A stretch of 64,000 bases of DNA from Kribbella kalugense (GTDB taxonomy: Bacteria > Actinomycetota > Actinomycetes > Propionibacteriales > Kribbellaceae): positions 1,054,001-1,118,000 of the forward strand of contig NZ_SODF01000002.1 in NCBI RefSeq assembly GCF_004365875.1, read 5' to 3'. Numbering within the stretch: the first letter of the stretch is position 1; each line of letters begins with the position of its first letter. The position numbers were made by a program, and so were the translations under genes. The notes under the pieces are model-generated. The model was not told the DNA's origin. It saw only the letters and a program-made list of their open reading frames with translations, and made no database searches. Below, piece by piece: positions 14,890-24,226 of the stretch.

Positions 14890-16726
14890 CTCGGTTGTCC
14901 CCTTCGTTCTGCTCCCAGACCGGCCGGTCCGGACCGCGCTGCGGCGCAGCCGCCTGCCCGCCGTTGGCTGCCGCCACCCACGGGTTGTTGCTCACCGGTA
15001 CGGCGCCCGCTCCCGCTCCCGGATCGTACTTCGCCAGCGACGCCTTGACCGCACCGGCGTCCGGCCGGGTGAACCACGGGACCGTCTTCACCAGCGTGGC
15101 CGGGATACCGGACGGGAACACGACCGCGCGCCCGGGCGGCATCGAGGCGAGGTCCGAGACCTCCATGATGTTGTGCCGCTGGACCTGCTGGCTCGTACCG
15201 CGCTTGCCCTCGTTGTACGACACCGAGTTGGAGCTGATGTCGTAGTCGCCGATCATCTTGCTCAGGTTCTCCAGGAAAGACGCGTCCGCCGCGCCACCGC
15301 CGTACACCCGGATGTTGGCCGAACCCCAGAGCTTCTGCATGCCGTGGTCGCCCCAGCACTCCTGGCCCTGCGCCCACGACTGCAGGATCGTCATCAGCAC
15401 GATGCCGCGGGAACCGAAGTGCGAATACAGGTCGGGCAGGTTCTTCCACCGGCACACGTTGGCGGCCTCGTCGAGTACGCCGACCAGAGGGCTGGGCATC
15501 CGGCCCATCGGGCAACCGCGTGCGTACTGCTCGGCGGCCTCGACGACGGCGACCGTCAGCGCGGTGACCAGCGGTCCCGCCGTACCGGCGCCTTCCTTGG
15601 AGAGGCTGTACAACGTGCCGCCCTTGCGGACGAACTCGTGCGGGTTGAACTGCGGGCGGTCGTCGTTCGGCCCGCTCGGGATGACCCAGCGGGTGACCTT
15701 GCGGTTGACCAGGAACTGCGCGCTCTGCTGCGCCGTACCGTAGACACCGGCGCGCTGCTTGTCCGGCGCGTTGATGACACCGGACAGCGCGTCCGCGGAC
15801 AGCCCCAGACCCGGAGTGTTGCGCAGGATCCGCTCCGGCTCGTCGTTCCGCTGGTCCGCCAGCCAGGAGTAGACCTGGGTGATCGGACGCTTCGCGACCG
15901 CTGCGGCGAGCAACAGGCCGGCCAGCAGGTCCGTACCGGCGGCGTCGAAGAACGCGTCGGTCTGGGCGCCGACCTGGCGCTGTGACGCGACGAAGTGCTC
16001 GGCCAGTTCACGCGCCTTGGTCTCGTCGGTGATGTAGCTCAGCGGGTTCCACCACCAGGTGTTCGGCTCCTCGCAGACCTCCTGCGGGTCGAACACCCAG
16101 ACCGGGCCCTTCTCCGTGCGCGGACCACGGGTGGCGTCGACGATGTCCCGCTTGTTGGAGGTGGCGACGACGCAGCCGGGCGCGTCCAGGATCGCCGGCA
16201 CCGCCCGCGAGGTGGTCTTACCGGTTCGGGGACCCCAGATGTCGACGTGCATGTCTTCCCAGTTGCCGAACACCTCGAGGTTGTCCCGAACGGTCCGGCC
16301 GATCAGGATGCCCGGGCCCGCGTGCCCGGCGCCGAGCTGGTTCGCCTTCTCCTGCGCGCCTTCGCGGGTGAGCTTGTAGATCTCGGACCGCTTCGACATC
16401 AGCTGCGCCTGCCGGTCGACCCGGCCGACCGAGGCCTGCCGGTTCCGTAGCGTCCACCACACGCCGCCGGCGGCGCCGAACAGCACCACGAGCTCGAGGA
16501 TCAGGACGCCGGTCGCCGCGCCGGACCAGTCCAGGTTCCCCTTCATCAGGTCGACGATCGCGTCGAACGGGTTCCCCACCACGCGGGAGCCGTTCATCAG
16601 CGAGGCGAGCTTCAGCGCGCCCCACATCGAGAACACGACCAGCGCCAGCAGGCCGACGCCGGCGAAGATCATGATCGTCTCGGGTGACAGTCCACCCGGT
16701 CCGGTGCTCTTCTTGCCTTGAGCCAT
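14879..16726 (-). CDS. VirD4/TraG-like type IV coupling protein ATPase
   Basis: The 615-residue protein has two N-terminal membrane helices (about 16-38 and 71-94), Walker A GPRTGKTT (165-172), the VirD4-type ATSNKRDIV segment (188-196) and Walker B VGVLDEA (415-421), then a Pro/Gly-rich tail. Coupling proteins hand DNA or protein substrates to a type IV channel. Walker A is slightly atypical (GPRTGKTT). Its ATG overlaps the VirB4-like stop (TAATG). No relaxase gene adjoins it. Confidence 0.9.
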   Translation of the reverse strand: MAQGKKSTGPGGLSPETIMIFAGVGLLALVVFSMWGALKLASLMNGSRVVGNPFDAIVDLMKGNLDWSGAATGVLILELVVLFGAAGGVWWTLRNRQASVGRVDRQAQLMSKRSEIYKLTREGAQEKANQLGAGHAGPGILIGRTVRDNLEVFGNWEDMHVDIWGPRTGKTTSRAVPAILDAPGCVVATSNKRDIVDATRGPRTEKGPVWVFDPQEVCEEPNTWWWNPLSYITDETKARELAEHFVASQRQVGAQTDAFFDAAGTDLLAGLLLAAAVAKRPITQVYSWLADQRNDEPERILRNTPGLGLSADALSGVINAPDKQRAGVYGTAQQSAQFLVNRKVTRWVIPSGPNDDRPQFNPHEFVRKGGTLYSLSKEGAGTAGPLVTALTVAVVEAAEQYARGCPMGRMPSPLVGVLDEAANVCRWKNLPDLYSHFGSRGIVLMTILQSWAQGQECWGDHGMQKLWGSANIRVYGGGAADASFLENLSKMIGDYDISSNSVSYNEGKRGTSQQVQRHNIMEVSDLASMPPGRAVVFPSGIPATLVKTVPWFTRPDAGAVKASLAKYDPGAGAGAVPVSNNPWVAAANGGQAAAPQRGPDRPVWEQNEGDNRGGW

Positions 16727-18339
16727 TACTCGTCAACTCCCAGGGGGGCGACCACACGGGTAGTCGGGTCCGGCGGCGGCAGCATCGCCGGATCGTCCAG
16801 GCTGTACTCACCGACGACCGCTTCGGTGCCGTCCGGTGCGACCTCCACCTTCAGCGGCTTGCCGTCCTCGCCGGTCCTCCACAGCTTGTTGGTGTCGTTG
16901 ATCTCGCGCTCGACCGAGGTCAGGCCGACGTGCACCGGGATGCCCGGGCGGCCGCCGACCTTGACCAGGAAGTTGCCTCGGCCGGGTGGCGCGGCCTCCT
17001 GACCGGTGGCCGGGTCCCACGCGGGCGGGTCCTGCCAGCCGATGAGCATGTTCTGCTCCTCCTGCGACATCGGCACGACCTCGGTCAGGTTCTCCATCTC
17101 GGCCCGGGGCAGACCGCCGCAGATCACCATGCCGGACCGCTCGACGAATCCCTTCGCCTTCATCCGGTCCTCGGGGTGCTCGAGCGCGAGCAGGTCGGAC
17201 ATCGTGTGCGAGATCATCGCCATCCCGACACCACGCTGCCGGTTCAGACGGGTCAGAGCGTCGACCCGGTCGACCATGCCGCCGCCGGCCCGCAGGACTC
17301 GCCACAGCTCGTCGAGGATGACGAAGTAGTGCCGCCGCGGCTCGAGGCCGGCATCGGCGAGCGCCTGCGACACCGCGACCGCGCCGAACCCGTACGACCA
17401 GCAGGCCAGCAGTACGGCGGCCTGCAGGCTGGTCTCGGAGTCGTCGATGTTGGACACGTCGAACACGACCGGCCGGTCCAGCTGCATCGGGTTGTCGGTC
17501 TGCTCGGAGAAGATCTCACCGAGCCGGCCGCCGCCGACCAGACCGATCAGCGACGCCTCGAGTCCTTCGGTGATCTGCCGGTACCGGTCCAGGCTGCCGC
17601 GGTCCAGGGCCACGTTGCGGACCCGGTCCGGGGCGTCCTGAACGACCTGGAGCAGGTCGCGGAGCACCGGCGTACCTTGGAATCGCTCGTCGAGGACCTT
17701 GAGCGCCTCGTCGAGGATGGTTTCCTCGCGGTCGTTCGGCGGCTGCGAGCGCATGATCGAGATCAGCGCCGACACCATCGTCTGCCGGCGACCGTGCGCG
17801 TCGGCCTGGATCGCCTCGCGGGCCTTGCCGGTCAGCCGGAGCGCGGCCTGGCGGGACTCGCCCGGGTCGAGCACGTTCAGGTGGCCGCGGCCACGACCGA
17901 GCTGGATGACCTGGCCGCCGAGGGCCTCGATCAGGTCCTTGTAGTCGGGCTTCAGGTCGCCGAGGACCAGCGGCATGACGCCGTACCCGGCGAGGCCGAG
18001 CGCCATCCGCCGGGTGATCGTCGACTTGCCAAGACCCGGCTTGCCGAGCACGAACATCGACGGGTTCGAGATCAGCTTGGCCCGCATGAACCAGCTGATC
18101 GGGTCGCAGCACATGGTCGCGCCGGAGAGGATGTTCCGCCCGATCGGTACGCCGACCATCGGGCTGCCGGTGCCGGCCCCGAACGGCCACAGTCCGCAGA
18201 CCTGCACCGTCGTACCGCGCCACTCCTGCGGCGCCTGCAGGTACGTCGAGTAGCCGCCGCCCGGGCCGGGCCAGCCCCGCGGCATCGGCCGTTTGCCCCG
18301 CTTGCTCGGGTCGACCGGCTTCTTTTTCTTGTCGCTCAC
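16726..18339 (-). CDS. VirB4/TraC-like ATPase of a type IV secretion-like system
   Basis: The 537-residue ATPase has Walker A GKPGLGKST (99-107), followed by the GDLKPDYKDLIEALGG stretch typical of HerA/VirB4 motors, and Walker B FVILDELW (339-346). It has a basic N-terminus and no clear membrane helices. Such proteins power pilus or channel assembly and interact with the coupling protein encoded next. GTG 18339 is preceded by GGGGAG. It lies 34 bp after the SCO6880-like gene. Confidence 0.88.
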   Translation of the reverse strand: MSDKKKKPVDPSKRGKRPMPRGWPGPGGGYSTYLQAPQEWRGTTVQVCGLWPFGAGTGSPMVGVPIGRNILSGATMCCDPISWFMRAKLISNPSMFVLGKPGLGKSTITRRMALGLAGYGVMPLVLGDLKPDYKDLIEALGGQVIQLGRGRGHLNVLDPGESRQAALRLTGKAREAIQADAHGRRQTMVSALISIMRSQPPNDREETILDEALKVLDERFQGTPVLRDLLQVVQDAPDRVRNVALDRGSLDRYRQITEGLEASLIGLVGGGRLGEIFSEQTDNPMQLDRPVVFDVSNIDDSETSLQAAVLLACWSYGFGAVAVSQALADAGLEPRRHYFVILDELWRVLRAGGGMVDRVDALTRLNRQRGVGMAMISHTMSDLLALEHPEDRMKAKGFVERSGMVICGGLPRAEMENLTEVVPMSQEEQNMLIGWQDPPAWDPATGQEAAPPGRGNFLVKVGGRPGIPVHVGLTSVEREINDTNKLWRTGEDGKPLKVEVAPDGTEAVVGEYSLDDPAMLPPPDPTTRVVAPLGVDE

Positions 18340-18373
18340 TGTGACTCCCCAGCTGTCACTGTGCCTGCTTCGA

Positions 18374-19882
18374 TCATAGGGATTCTCGCAGCCCGGCCGG
18401 AACTGCCAGGTGGCTCTGCAGTACGACGCCCAGCGGCAAGCCGGCCACGAACGCGGAGTCCTGCGAGCCGTACGCCGTCCGGAGCAGGACGCGCGCGGTC
18501 GCGCCCAGGTTGTCGACGGCGGCGATCATGTCCGGGATCTGCTCCGCGGTCATCACGGTGCCGGTCACGATCATGCCGAAGTTGACCAGACCCGCACCGC
18601 GGGCTTCCTCCTGCGCGGACCGGTCGGCGGCGCGTGCCTCGGCGAGGCTGCGCGCGGACGGCCGGGCCGACGTGGTGGCGCGGAACGACGCGTTGCGCTT
18701 GTCGGCCTCCACCATCCGGGCCGAGGTGCCCGCGTCCAGCGGGCGGTAGAGCAGCGTGACGCGCTTGCGGTCGATGTCGGCGTGCGGCGCCACCAGCTGC
18801 GAGAGCACCGACGAGAACACCTCACCACGTGGCGCCTGCGACATCTGCCAGGTCACCGACCAGGCGGAGTCGTGGCGGTACTTGTCCCAGAACGCCTGGG
18901 CGGCAGCCGGGCCGACATCGGTCCACTGCAGCTCGGGCGGCATGCCCTGGCCGCGGGCCTCGTCGATGAGCGAGGCGGACGCCGGGTCGTACGCGATCCG
19001 GACCGCCTCACACAGCTCCTGCGCGTTGACCGGCCGGGCCGCACCCGCGCCGGTGGCGTTCAGGCTCTGGGTCAGCGCGGGCAGCCGGGCCGCGAGCTCG
19101 CGGCCCATGTCGTCTTCCTTGCGCCGCTTGCCGCTCCGGTCGGTTCCCTTGAAGGTCAGCGCGACCCGGGCCGAGACCAGTGCGGATCCCTCCGGGTAGG
19201 TCTGCACGACCTCGGTGAGCATCGCGCGGGCGATCGCCGGCGTGCCGTCCATCATGTTGTTGCCGACCTCACGGCGCAGCCGGATACCGGTGTCCGGCGC
19301 ACTCTCCACAGTCACCGAGGCCGCGACGATGCCCGGCTCGTGACCGAGTGAGGCCAGCCACTGGCCCCAGTGCGCCACCCACACGTCCACCTGGTCCTCG
19401 TCCACCAGCGAGGCGCCGTCCGGCTCCGCGTTGATGACGACCGTGAAGTGCCGGGTGGTCGGGTAGTAGAGCAGGGCGAACGGGCGCCCGTAGGAGTCCT
19501 GGTACTCGCTCAGCTGGGAGGGAGCGGCCAGGCCGGGGATCTGGAACTTGCCCCAGGCGGTCCGACCGAGCGGACCGGAACGGTAGATGTTGTGCTTCGC
19601 CATCTTTGCTCGTTGCCATCCAATGCGGGTCGAGATCCGTTGCAGCGTTGACTGCCCGTGCTTGTCCTTCGTCATCAGGAGCAGCAGCACGCCACCGACG
19701 ATCACCAGCGTCACCATCGCCGCGGGCAGACCGCCGGACATGGTGGCGATGACGACGAGCAGCAGGCCGCCCATCATGATCGCCGTACCGAGCATGCCCA
19801 GGCCGGCGATGCCCGCGGAGGTGGGCTGCCGCCAGTTGCCGTAGGTGCGAGGTGCGCGTCGTACGTTGTCAGCCGCTGCCAC
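18374..19882 (-). CDS. SCO6880-like membrane protein of the secretion-like operon
   Basis: The 502-residue protein has two N-terminal membrane helices (about 24-48 and 53-70) and a large soluble domain, matching what I recall as the SCO6880 family of actinobacterial conjugation-like loci. Its position before the VirB4-like ATPase suggests the inner-membrane part of an ATPase pair (PrgI/TraE-like split), which is inference. GTG 19882 is chosen: it overlaps the previous stop by 14 bp and has GGACGG upstream. The frame further upstream is antisense noise against the Gly-rich tail of its neighbour. Confidence 0.83.
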   Translation of the reverse strand: MAAADNVRRAPRTYGNWRQPTSAGIAGLGMLGTAIMMGGLLLVVIATMSGGLPAAMVTLVIVGGVLLLLMTKDKHGQSTLQRISTRIGWQRAKMAKHNIYRSGPLGRTAWGKFQIPGLAAPSQLSEYQDSYGRPFALLYYPTTRHFTVVINAEPDGASLVDEDQVDVWVAHWGQWLASLGHEPGIVAASVTVESAPDTGIRLRREVGNNMMDGTPAIARAMLTEVVQTYPEGSALVSARVALTFKGTDRSGKRRKEDDMGRELAARLPALTQSLNATGAGAARPVNAQELCEAVRIAYDPASASLIDEARGQGMPPELQWTDVGPAAAQAFWDKYRHDSAWSVTWQMSQAPRGEVFSSVLSQLVAPHADIDRKRVTLLYRPLDAGTSARMVEADKRNASFRATTSARPSARSLAEARAADRSAQEEARGAGLVNFGMIVTGTVMTAEQIPDMIAAVDNLGATARVLLRTAYGSQDSAFVAGLPLGVVLQSHLAVPAGLRESL

Positions 19883-21446
19883 TTGGTCCGTCCACTGGTG
19901 GTTGGTCGCCTCCGCCACTGCCGCTGGGGCCGGACGAAGGTGGAGGCGGAGGCGGGTTACCTCCGCCGCTCTGCTGTCCCTGGCCGCCACTCGGGGCGCC
20001 ACTGCCACTCGGGCTGCCACCGCCACCGCCGCCTCCACCACCGCTGTTCGCGGAGGCGGCATCGCCGCCGTCGAGCGTCTCCTGCGCAGCTGTGGTGCCG
20101 GCGGCCTTGGTGGCGCCGACCCCGATGACGATCGGAGCAGCCACAGCCGCTGCCGGTCCCAAGGCTGCCGTCCCGCCGGCCGCACCGGCGGTGCCGGCTG
20201 CCGCAGTACCTTCGCCACCGGCGGCCGCAGCAGCACCTTCACCACCACCGGCAGCTTCACCGGCCTCGGCCCCTTCACCGCCGCTGGGGCCACTGCTCGG
20301 CGCCTGTTGCGGAGCTCTTCCGACGTTCTGCGCGCCGCTCGGGCCGTCGCCGCCACCGCCGCCTTCGTCTCCACCCTCCTGGGCGGACTTGTTCGCCATG
20401 TCGCCGAGCTTGTCCATCCCCGGCATTATCTTGGCCGCGATCGCACCGGCGCCGGCCGCGCCGGCGGTTGCCGAGACCATCGGCACGATGAACCGCATCA
20501 GGGCCGGCAGGGCGAACAGCGCGAGCACCAGCATCGTCAGGCCGGTGACCACGTTCATCACCAGGCTGCCGATGTCCTCCGGGTGCGAGATGTCGAACTT
20601 CAGCGGAGAGCCGTTGTTCGTGACGAGGCGGATGGCGGTCGCGTAGACGATCGCCGCCACCGGCTTGTACAGAATAAAGGCGAGCAGCCAGGAGATTATT
20701 CGTTTGAACCAGTTCCGGCCCATCTCGGTGTGCGTCGCGGCGGCCGCGATCGGCAGGACGCCGAGCAGCAGGATCAGCATGGCGCTGCGGACGACCATCA
20801 GCACAACCTGGATGATGCTGGCGACCACGGTGAGAATGCCGACCGCGATCATGATCCCGATCAGCAGCGGCGACCCGGCGAGGGCTGCGACCGCACCGAA
20901 GCCCAGCACCGTCGCCATCACGTCGCCGAAGTGTTTCGAGTCGCCCGAGGCAATGTGCTGACAGCCCTCGACCCACGGGGCATTGTGCGAATCCAGTGCG
21001 GTGCTGACGATGCAGCTGGAGAAGATGTCGCTCGCGCTGATCAGCACCTGCGCGACGGCGACCGCGAACGCCGCTGCGACGGCGAGGGTGAGCAGCGAAC
21101 GGAGCAGCTCGCGAGCCGACTCACCGCGCTGGGTCCAGGCCATCTGGATGGCACCGACGATCAGCCCGATGACGGCGATGAAGATGGCGATGAACGATGT
21201 GTGCTGCCAGATCCAGCTGACCGTGCCGTTGGCCGGCTTCCCGTCGGCGCCCGCGACGTCGGGCGTCGGTACGTAGATCCAGAACGTCGCGATCGTGCTC
21301 ATGAGGGTCCCGACAGCCGAAGCGATGGCATCGAGGATTGGCTGGAACACGAACTTCATCACCGCTTCCATAACAGGGGCGAGGACGACCTCGAGGGCCT
21401 TCTTCATCAGATCGATCGCCCAGTCGAGGACGCTGAGCGGGATCAT
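19869..21446 (-). CDS. TrbL/VirB6-like polytopic membrane protein with Gly/Pro-rich tail
   Basis: The 525-residue protein has an amphipathic N-terminus, about six membrane segments (residues 85-345) with signature motifs TQRGESARELLRSLLTLAV and THTEMGRNWFKRIISWLLAF, then a roughly 180-residue low-complexity Gly/Ala/Pro/Ser tail. VirB6/TrbL proteins form the inner-membrane channel. It is clearly paralogous to the preceding gene, which shares the HRGEPVREILKSLLTLAV and TNTEMGMMWFKRSLGWLAGF motifs but lacks the tail. The stop of that gene and this ATG are one base apart. Confidence 0.85.
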   Translation of the reverse strand: MIPLSVLDWAIDLMKKALEVVLAPVMEAVMKFVFQPILDAIASAVGTLMSTIATFWIYVPTPDVAGADGKPANGTVSWIWQHTSFIAIFIAVIGLIVGAIQMAWTQRGESARELLRSLLTLAVAAAFAVAVAQVLISASDIFSSCIVSTALDSHNAPWVEGCQHIASGDSKHFGDVMATVLGFGAVAALAGSPLLIGIMIAVGILTVVASIIQVVLMVVRSAMLILLLGVLPIAAAATHTEMGRNWFKRIISWLLAFILYKPVAAIVYATAIRLVTNNGSPLKFDISHPEDIGSLVMNVVTGLTMLVLALFALPALMRFIVPMVSATAGAAGAGAIAAKIMPGMDKLGDMANKSAQEGGDEGGGGGDGPSGAQNVGRAPQQAPSSGPSGGEGAEAGEAAGGGEGAAAAAGGEGTAAAGTAGAAGGTAALGPAAAVAAPIVIGVGATKAAGTTAAQETLDGGDAASANSGGGGGGGGGSPSGSGAPSGGQGQQSGGGNPPPPPPSSGPSGSGGGDQPPVDGPSGSG

Positions 21447-21447
21447 G

Positions 21448-22344
21448 TCAGGACGTCCTCGGCGAGACGAAGCGAAGAATGGCCGGCAGCGCGACGACTG
21501 CCACGATCATCATCGTCACGCCCATGATGATCTTCAGGGTCTGCGACGTACCGGGCGTCGCGTCCTTCGACGTCGGGGTCGACATCAGGTAGAGCGCGGT
21601 CGCGTAGATGAGCGCCGCGACCGGTTTGTAGATGATGAATCCGGCCAGCCAGCCGAGAGATCGCTTGAACCACATCATCCCCATCTCGGTGTTGGTCGCG
21701 GCCGCGGTCAGCGGGAGCACACCGACCAGCAGCACGAGCATTCCGTAGCGGACGATCATCAGCGCCAGCTGGACGATGGAGGTGAACACCATCAGGATGC
21801 CGACGAAGATCACCAGCAGCCAGCCGAACTCCTCGGTCGGACTCTTCAGCGGGTCGGTCATCATGTCGGCCAGGTTCTTGGCGAAGCTGTGTCCGTTCGC
21901 CTTCAGCGCCTGGTCGATGATCCAGGCCGAGAAGTCGTCCGCGGCCGAGATCAGCGTCCACGCGAAGGCCGTCGCGCCGGCCGTCACGACGGCCAGGGTC
22001 AGCAGCGACTTGAGGATCTCCCGGACCGGCTCGCCGCGGTGCGAGAACGCCATCTGGATCGCGGCGAAGATGACCGAGAGGGTGGCGATGAACGCCATGA
22101 TGAAGTTGGTGTGGTCCTGCACCCAGGAGATCGGGGTCTGCTCCGCGTTCGGGATCTTGATGTAGACCCAGAGCAGGCCGACGGCCTTCAGCACCGCCTC
22201 GACCGCGCTCACGACGATGTTGGCGATCGCCTGGAAGATGAAGTCGAAGAACTTGCCGAAGGCCCACTCGATCGCGGTCTGCAGGCCTTCCCGGAAGCAG
22301 TCGTCCCAGTCCCAGATCCAGCGCGAGCATCCGAGGGCGATCAT
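21448..22344 (-). CDS. TrbL/VirB6-like polytopic membrane protein (short paralogue)
   Basis: The 298-residue protein has a long amphipathic N-terminal helix region (FGKFFDFIFQAIANIVVSAV) and about six membrane segments. Motifs SHRGEPVREILKSLLTLAV and TEMGMMWFKRSLGWLAGFIIYKPVAALIYATA recur in its downstream neighbour, so the pair arose by tandem duplication. The two may assemble as a hetero-oligomeric inner-membrane pore. ATG 22344 overlaps the previous stop (ATGA). Confidence 0.85.
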   Translation of the reverse strand: MIALGCSRWIWDWDDCFREGLQTAIEWAFGKFFDFIFQAIANIVVSAVEAVLKAVGLLWVYIKIPNAEQTPISWVQDHTNFIMAFIATLSVIFAAIQMAFSHRGEPVREILKSLLTLAVVTAGATAFAWTLISAADDFSAWIIDQALKANGHSFAKNLADMMTDPLKSPTEEFGWLLVIFVGILMVFTSIVQLALMIVRYGMLVLLVGVLPLTAAATNTEMGMMWFKRSLGWLAGFIIYKPVAALIYATALYLMSTPTSKDATPGTSQTLKIIMGVTMMIVAVVALPAILRFVSPRTS

Positions 22345-23210
22345 GACGCACCACTGAACCTAACGTAGCCACTGAGACTGGACAGGATGTCCGGTTCGAC
22401 CGAACCGTTGAAGGTGCCGTCGTCCTGCAGTACGGCGTACCAGTCGCCGTGCGACCACTGCATGGTGATCGGCATCGCGCCGTACGCCTTGTTGTCCAGG
22501 CTGGCAACGACCTGGATGATCGCGGTGGTCGCGTTCGGCGGGTAGGAGAGCACCTTGAAGCCGGCGAACTGGACCACGCCGGCTTCGGTCTCGGGCGTCT
22601 CGGCCCCGTTCTTGGCCGCAGCGATCGCCGCGTCCCGCCCCGAACCGGCCATTACCCGGCTGCGCAGTACGGCGAGGCCGACGGACCGGTTCTGGATCTG
22701 GCCGAGCAGGACCATCGCCGCGAGCACCGCACCCGTCGGGGAGTGCGCGAAGCAGGAGCGGATGCCGCCAGCGCTGGTGGCCGCAGGCCCACTCGCCGCC
22801 TGGATCGGGATCAGCATCTCGCCCTCGAACTGCCACGTGACCGCGGGTGGCGCGGCGACCCGCGGGATCGCCTGAGCCGGGTTGGGGTCGTGGCAGCCGC
22901 CGGTGTGGCTGTTCGGCGGTGGCGGTGGAGTCCGCGTGGAGGTCGGCTGCTCCGTCGCCGTGGCGGGCGGATCGGTCGGCTCTTCGTCAGTGGGCTGTCC
23001 GGTAGGAACGATCGTGCTCGGTGACTGGCTCGGGTTGGCCGCCGGCGAGCCGGAGCCGCGACTCGTCATGAACCAGACCACCAGACAGATCAGCACGGCT
23101 CCGACGACGATCGCCGACGCGATGAAACCGCGCTCCTCGAGGAAGCTGGTCTTCTCGCCGTCGGCGTCGGCGTCGTCGCCGGAGTCCGGGTTCCTGCTGA
23201 ACAGTCCCAC
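22341..23210 (-). CDS. Single-pass membrane protein, VirB8/TcpC-like position
   Basis: The 289-residue protein has a charged cytoplasmic N-terminus, one membrane helix (29-48), a Pro/Thr-rich linker (50-105) and an extracellular globular domain. The domain ends in a mixed alpha/beta unit compatible with an NTF2-like fold (AAMVLLGQIQNR...VVQFAGFKVLSY...GDWYAVLQDDG). That topology is the one used by VirB8/TcpC scaffold proteins. Sequence family is not certain. It has two Cys in the outer domain (GGCHDPNP and RSCFAHS), a possible disulfide. The start is GTG 23210. Confidence 0.78.
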   Translation of the reverse strand: MGLFSRNPDSGDDADADGEKTSFLEERGFIASAIVVGAVLICLVVWFMTSRGSGSPAANPSQSPSTIVPTGQPTDEEPTDPPATATEQPTSTRTPPPPPNSHTGGCHDPNPAQAIPRVAAPPAVTWQFEGEMLIPIQAASGPAATSAGGIRSCFAHSPTGAVLAAMVLLGQIQNRSVGLAVLRSRVMAGSGRDAAIAAAKNGAETPETEAGVVQFAGFKVLSYPPNATTAIIQVVASLDNKAYGAMPITMQWSHGDWYAVLQDDGTFNGSVEPDILSSLSGYVRFSGAS

Positions 23211-23248
23211 CTGCGATCAGCCTCCCAGCAGGTCGACGCGGGCCAGGA

Positions 23249-23527
23249 TCACCTCAGGGCGTCGACGAGGGCCGTCGACGCACCGATCACGATGCAGGCC
23301 GCCAGAACCCAGCCGAGCCGGGCGGCGTGCTCGCCACCTTCACCACGGCGCTGACCGACGGCCATCATGCCGCCGGCGATCAGGATGCCGAGGCCACAGA
23401 TCAGGTACGCGATCCACTTGACCCAGTCGACGACTGTCTGGAGCTTGTCCCGGACCTCCGGCGGCGGCTCCGCCGCGTTCGGCAGCACGTTGGGCAGCTC
23501 GGTAACCAGGTGGTGTAGCAACATCAT
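23249..23527 (-). CDS. Small two-helix membrane protein, pilin-like (TrbC/VirB2 position)
   Basis: A 92-residue protein with an N-terminal segment, then two membrane helices (about 36-55 and 70-88) joined by a short basic loop (GQRRGEGGEH). Size, topology and position before the channel genes resemble VirB2/TrbC pilins. Those are normally made with a cleaved signal, which is not obvious here. The start could be either of two adjacent ATGs (23527 or 23524). No catalytic motif. Confidence 0.75.
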   Translation of the reverse strand: MMLLHHLVTELPNVLPNAAEPPPEVRDKLQTVVDWVKWIAYLICGLGILIAGGMMAVGQRRGEGGEHAARLGWVLAACIVIGASTALVDALR

Positions 23528-23542
23528 TGTCGTAAGTACCTT

Positions 23543-24160
23543 TCAGTACGGGGCGGGGTAGTCCGCTGGGTTTGACGCGCGAAGAGCGTAGATGGATTCA
23601 AGTACTTCGAAAACTTCGTCCGGGGTGTTGTCAGGCGTGGGAGCCTCCCCTCGGCGCCACTCCTCGATCCACGGGATGTCCCAGACTCTCGGAACACCTC
23701 CACCGACGATGTCGGCGAAGTCGTCGAGCACGCGGGGCAGCCGGCCCGGAGCGTCCGCGATCAGCACCAGGCCGAGCACGGCGACTCCCTGGACGACGCC
23801 CGAGGCCCACTCGATCGCGGCTCGTTGCGCGGCACGCAGACCCGACCCGTGCGTCCGGGCGACCAGGATCACCGGGGTCGGAACGGGTGGCGGCGGAATC
23901 GGCCAACGGTGGCTGGCCGCCCGGGTGCCCGGAAGCAGCAGCGACATCGTGGACTCGCCGGCGCCGCCGTGCACACCGACCCACCACAGTGTGTCCGCGA
24001 CCGGGATCGCGAATTTGGGCAGGCGCTGATCCTCCGCGGGCGCCGGCACCCCGTGCTGCGGGGCGGACGGCCCCCGCGGGGTGATGTCCGGCTGAGTAGG
24101 GGCTGCCGACGGTGCCTGCGGACCCGGATCCTGCTCTCGTGTCCACGGGTTCTGCGTCAT
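23543..24160 (-). CDS. DUF6668-like P-loop-related protein with degenerate Walker A
   Basis: The 205-residue protein has a Pro-rich first 45 residues and then WWVGVHGGAGESTMSLLLPG (59-78). That segment has the shape of an MinD/P-loop start but with Glu69 replacing the catalytic Lys. The remainder (VILVARTHGSGLRAAQRAAIEWASG, LGLVLIADAPGRLPRVL) follows the same Rossmann-like layout. I recall this as DUF6668. It is the first gene of the secretion-like operon, with GAGGAGGGG before ATG 24160. It may bind nucleotide without hydrolysis, or act as a structural partner of the ATPases. Confidence 0.78.
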   Translation of the reverse strand: MTQNPWTREQDPGPQAPSAAPTQPDITPRGPSAPQHGVPAPAEDQRLPKFAIPVADTLWWVGVHGGAGESTMSLLLPGTRAASHRWPIPPPPVPTPVILVARTHGSGLRAAQRAAIEWASGVVQGVAVLGLVLIADAPGRLPRVLDDFADIVGGGVPRVWDIPWIEEWRRGEAPTPDNTPDEVFEVLESIYALRASNPADYPAPY

Positions 24161-24197
24161 GGCCCCTCCTCTCGCGGTGCGTCACAGGCTGTCGCCC

Positions 24198-24226
24198 ACA
24201 GTATTCTCTCGCTTCCCGGGTGTACT
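24198..24226 (-). promoter_or_regulatory. Candidate promoter of the secretion-like operon
   Basis: On the minus strand AGTACA (24226-24221), 17 bp, TACTGT (24203-24198) sits about 35 bp before the first start codon. The rest of the 248-bp divergent region holds one small hairpin (ACCCC-CTTGTC-GGGGT, 24260-24274) and no other clear element. Confidence 0.35.

Noticed and set aside
19900..20350. Repeat-rich stretch as a possible repeat array or CRISPR-like locus
   Set aside because: No regular spacer-repeat structure; it codes for the Gly/Ala/Pro tail of the TrbL-like protein.
19883..20374. Extension of the SCO6880-like frame through an Ala/Arg/Pro-rich stretch
   Set aside because: It lies over the Gly/Pro-rich tail of the TrbL-like gene in another frame; GTG 19882 with overlap to the upstream stop is a better start.
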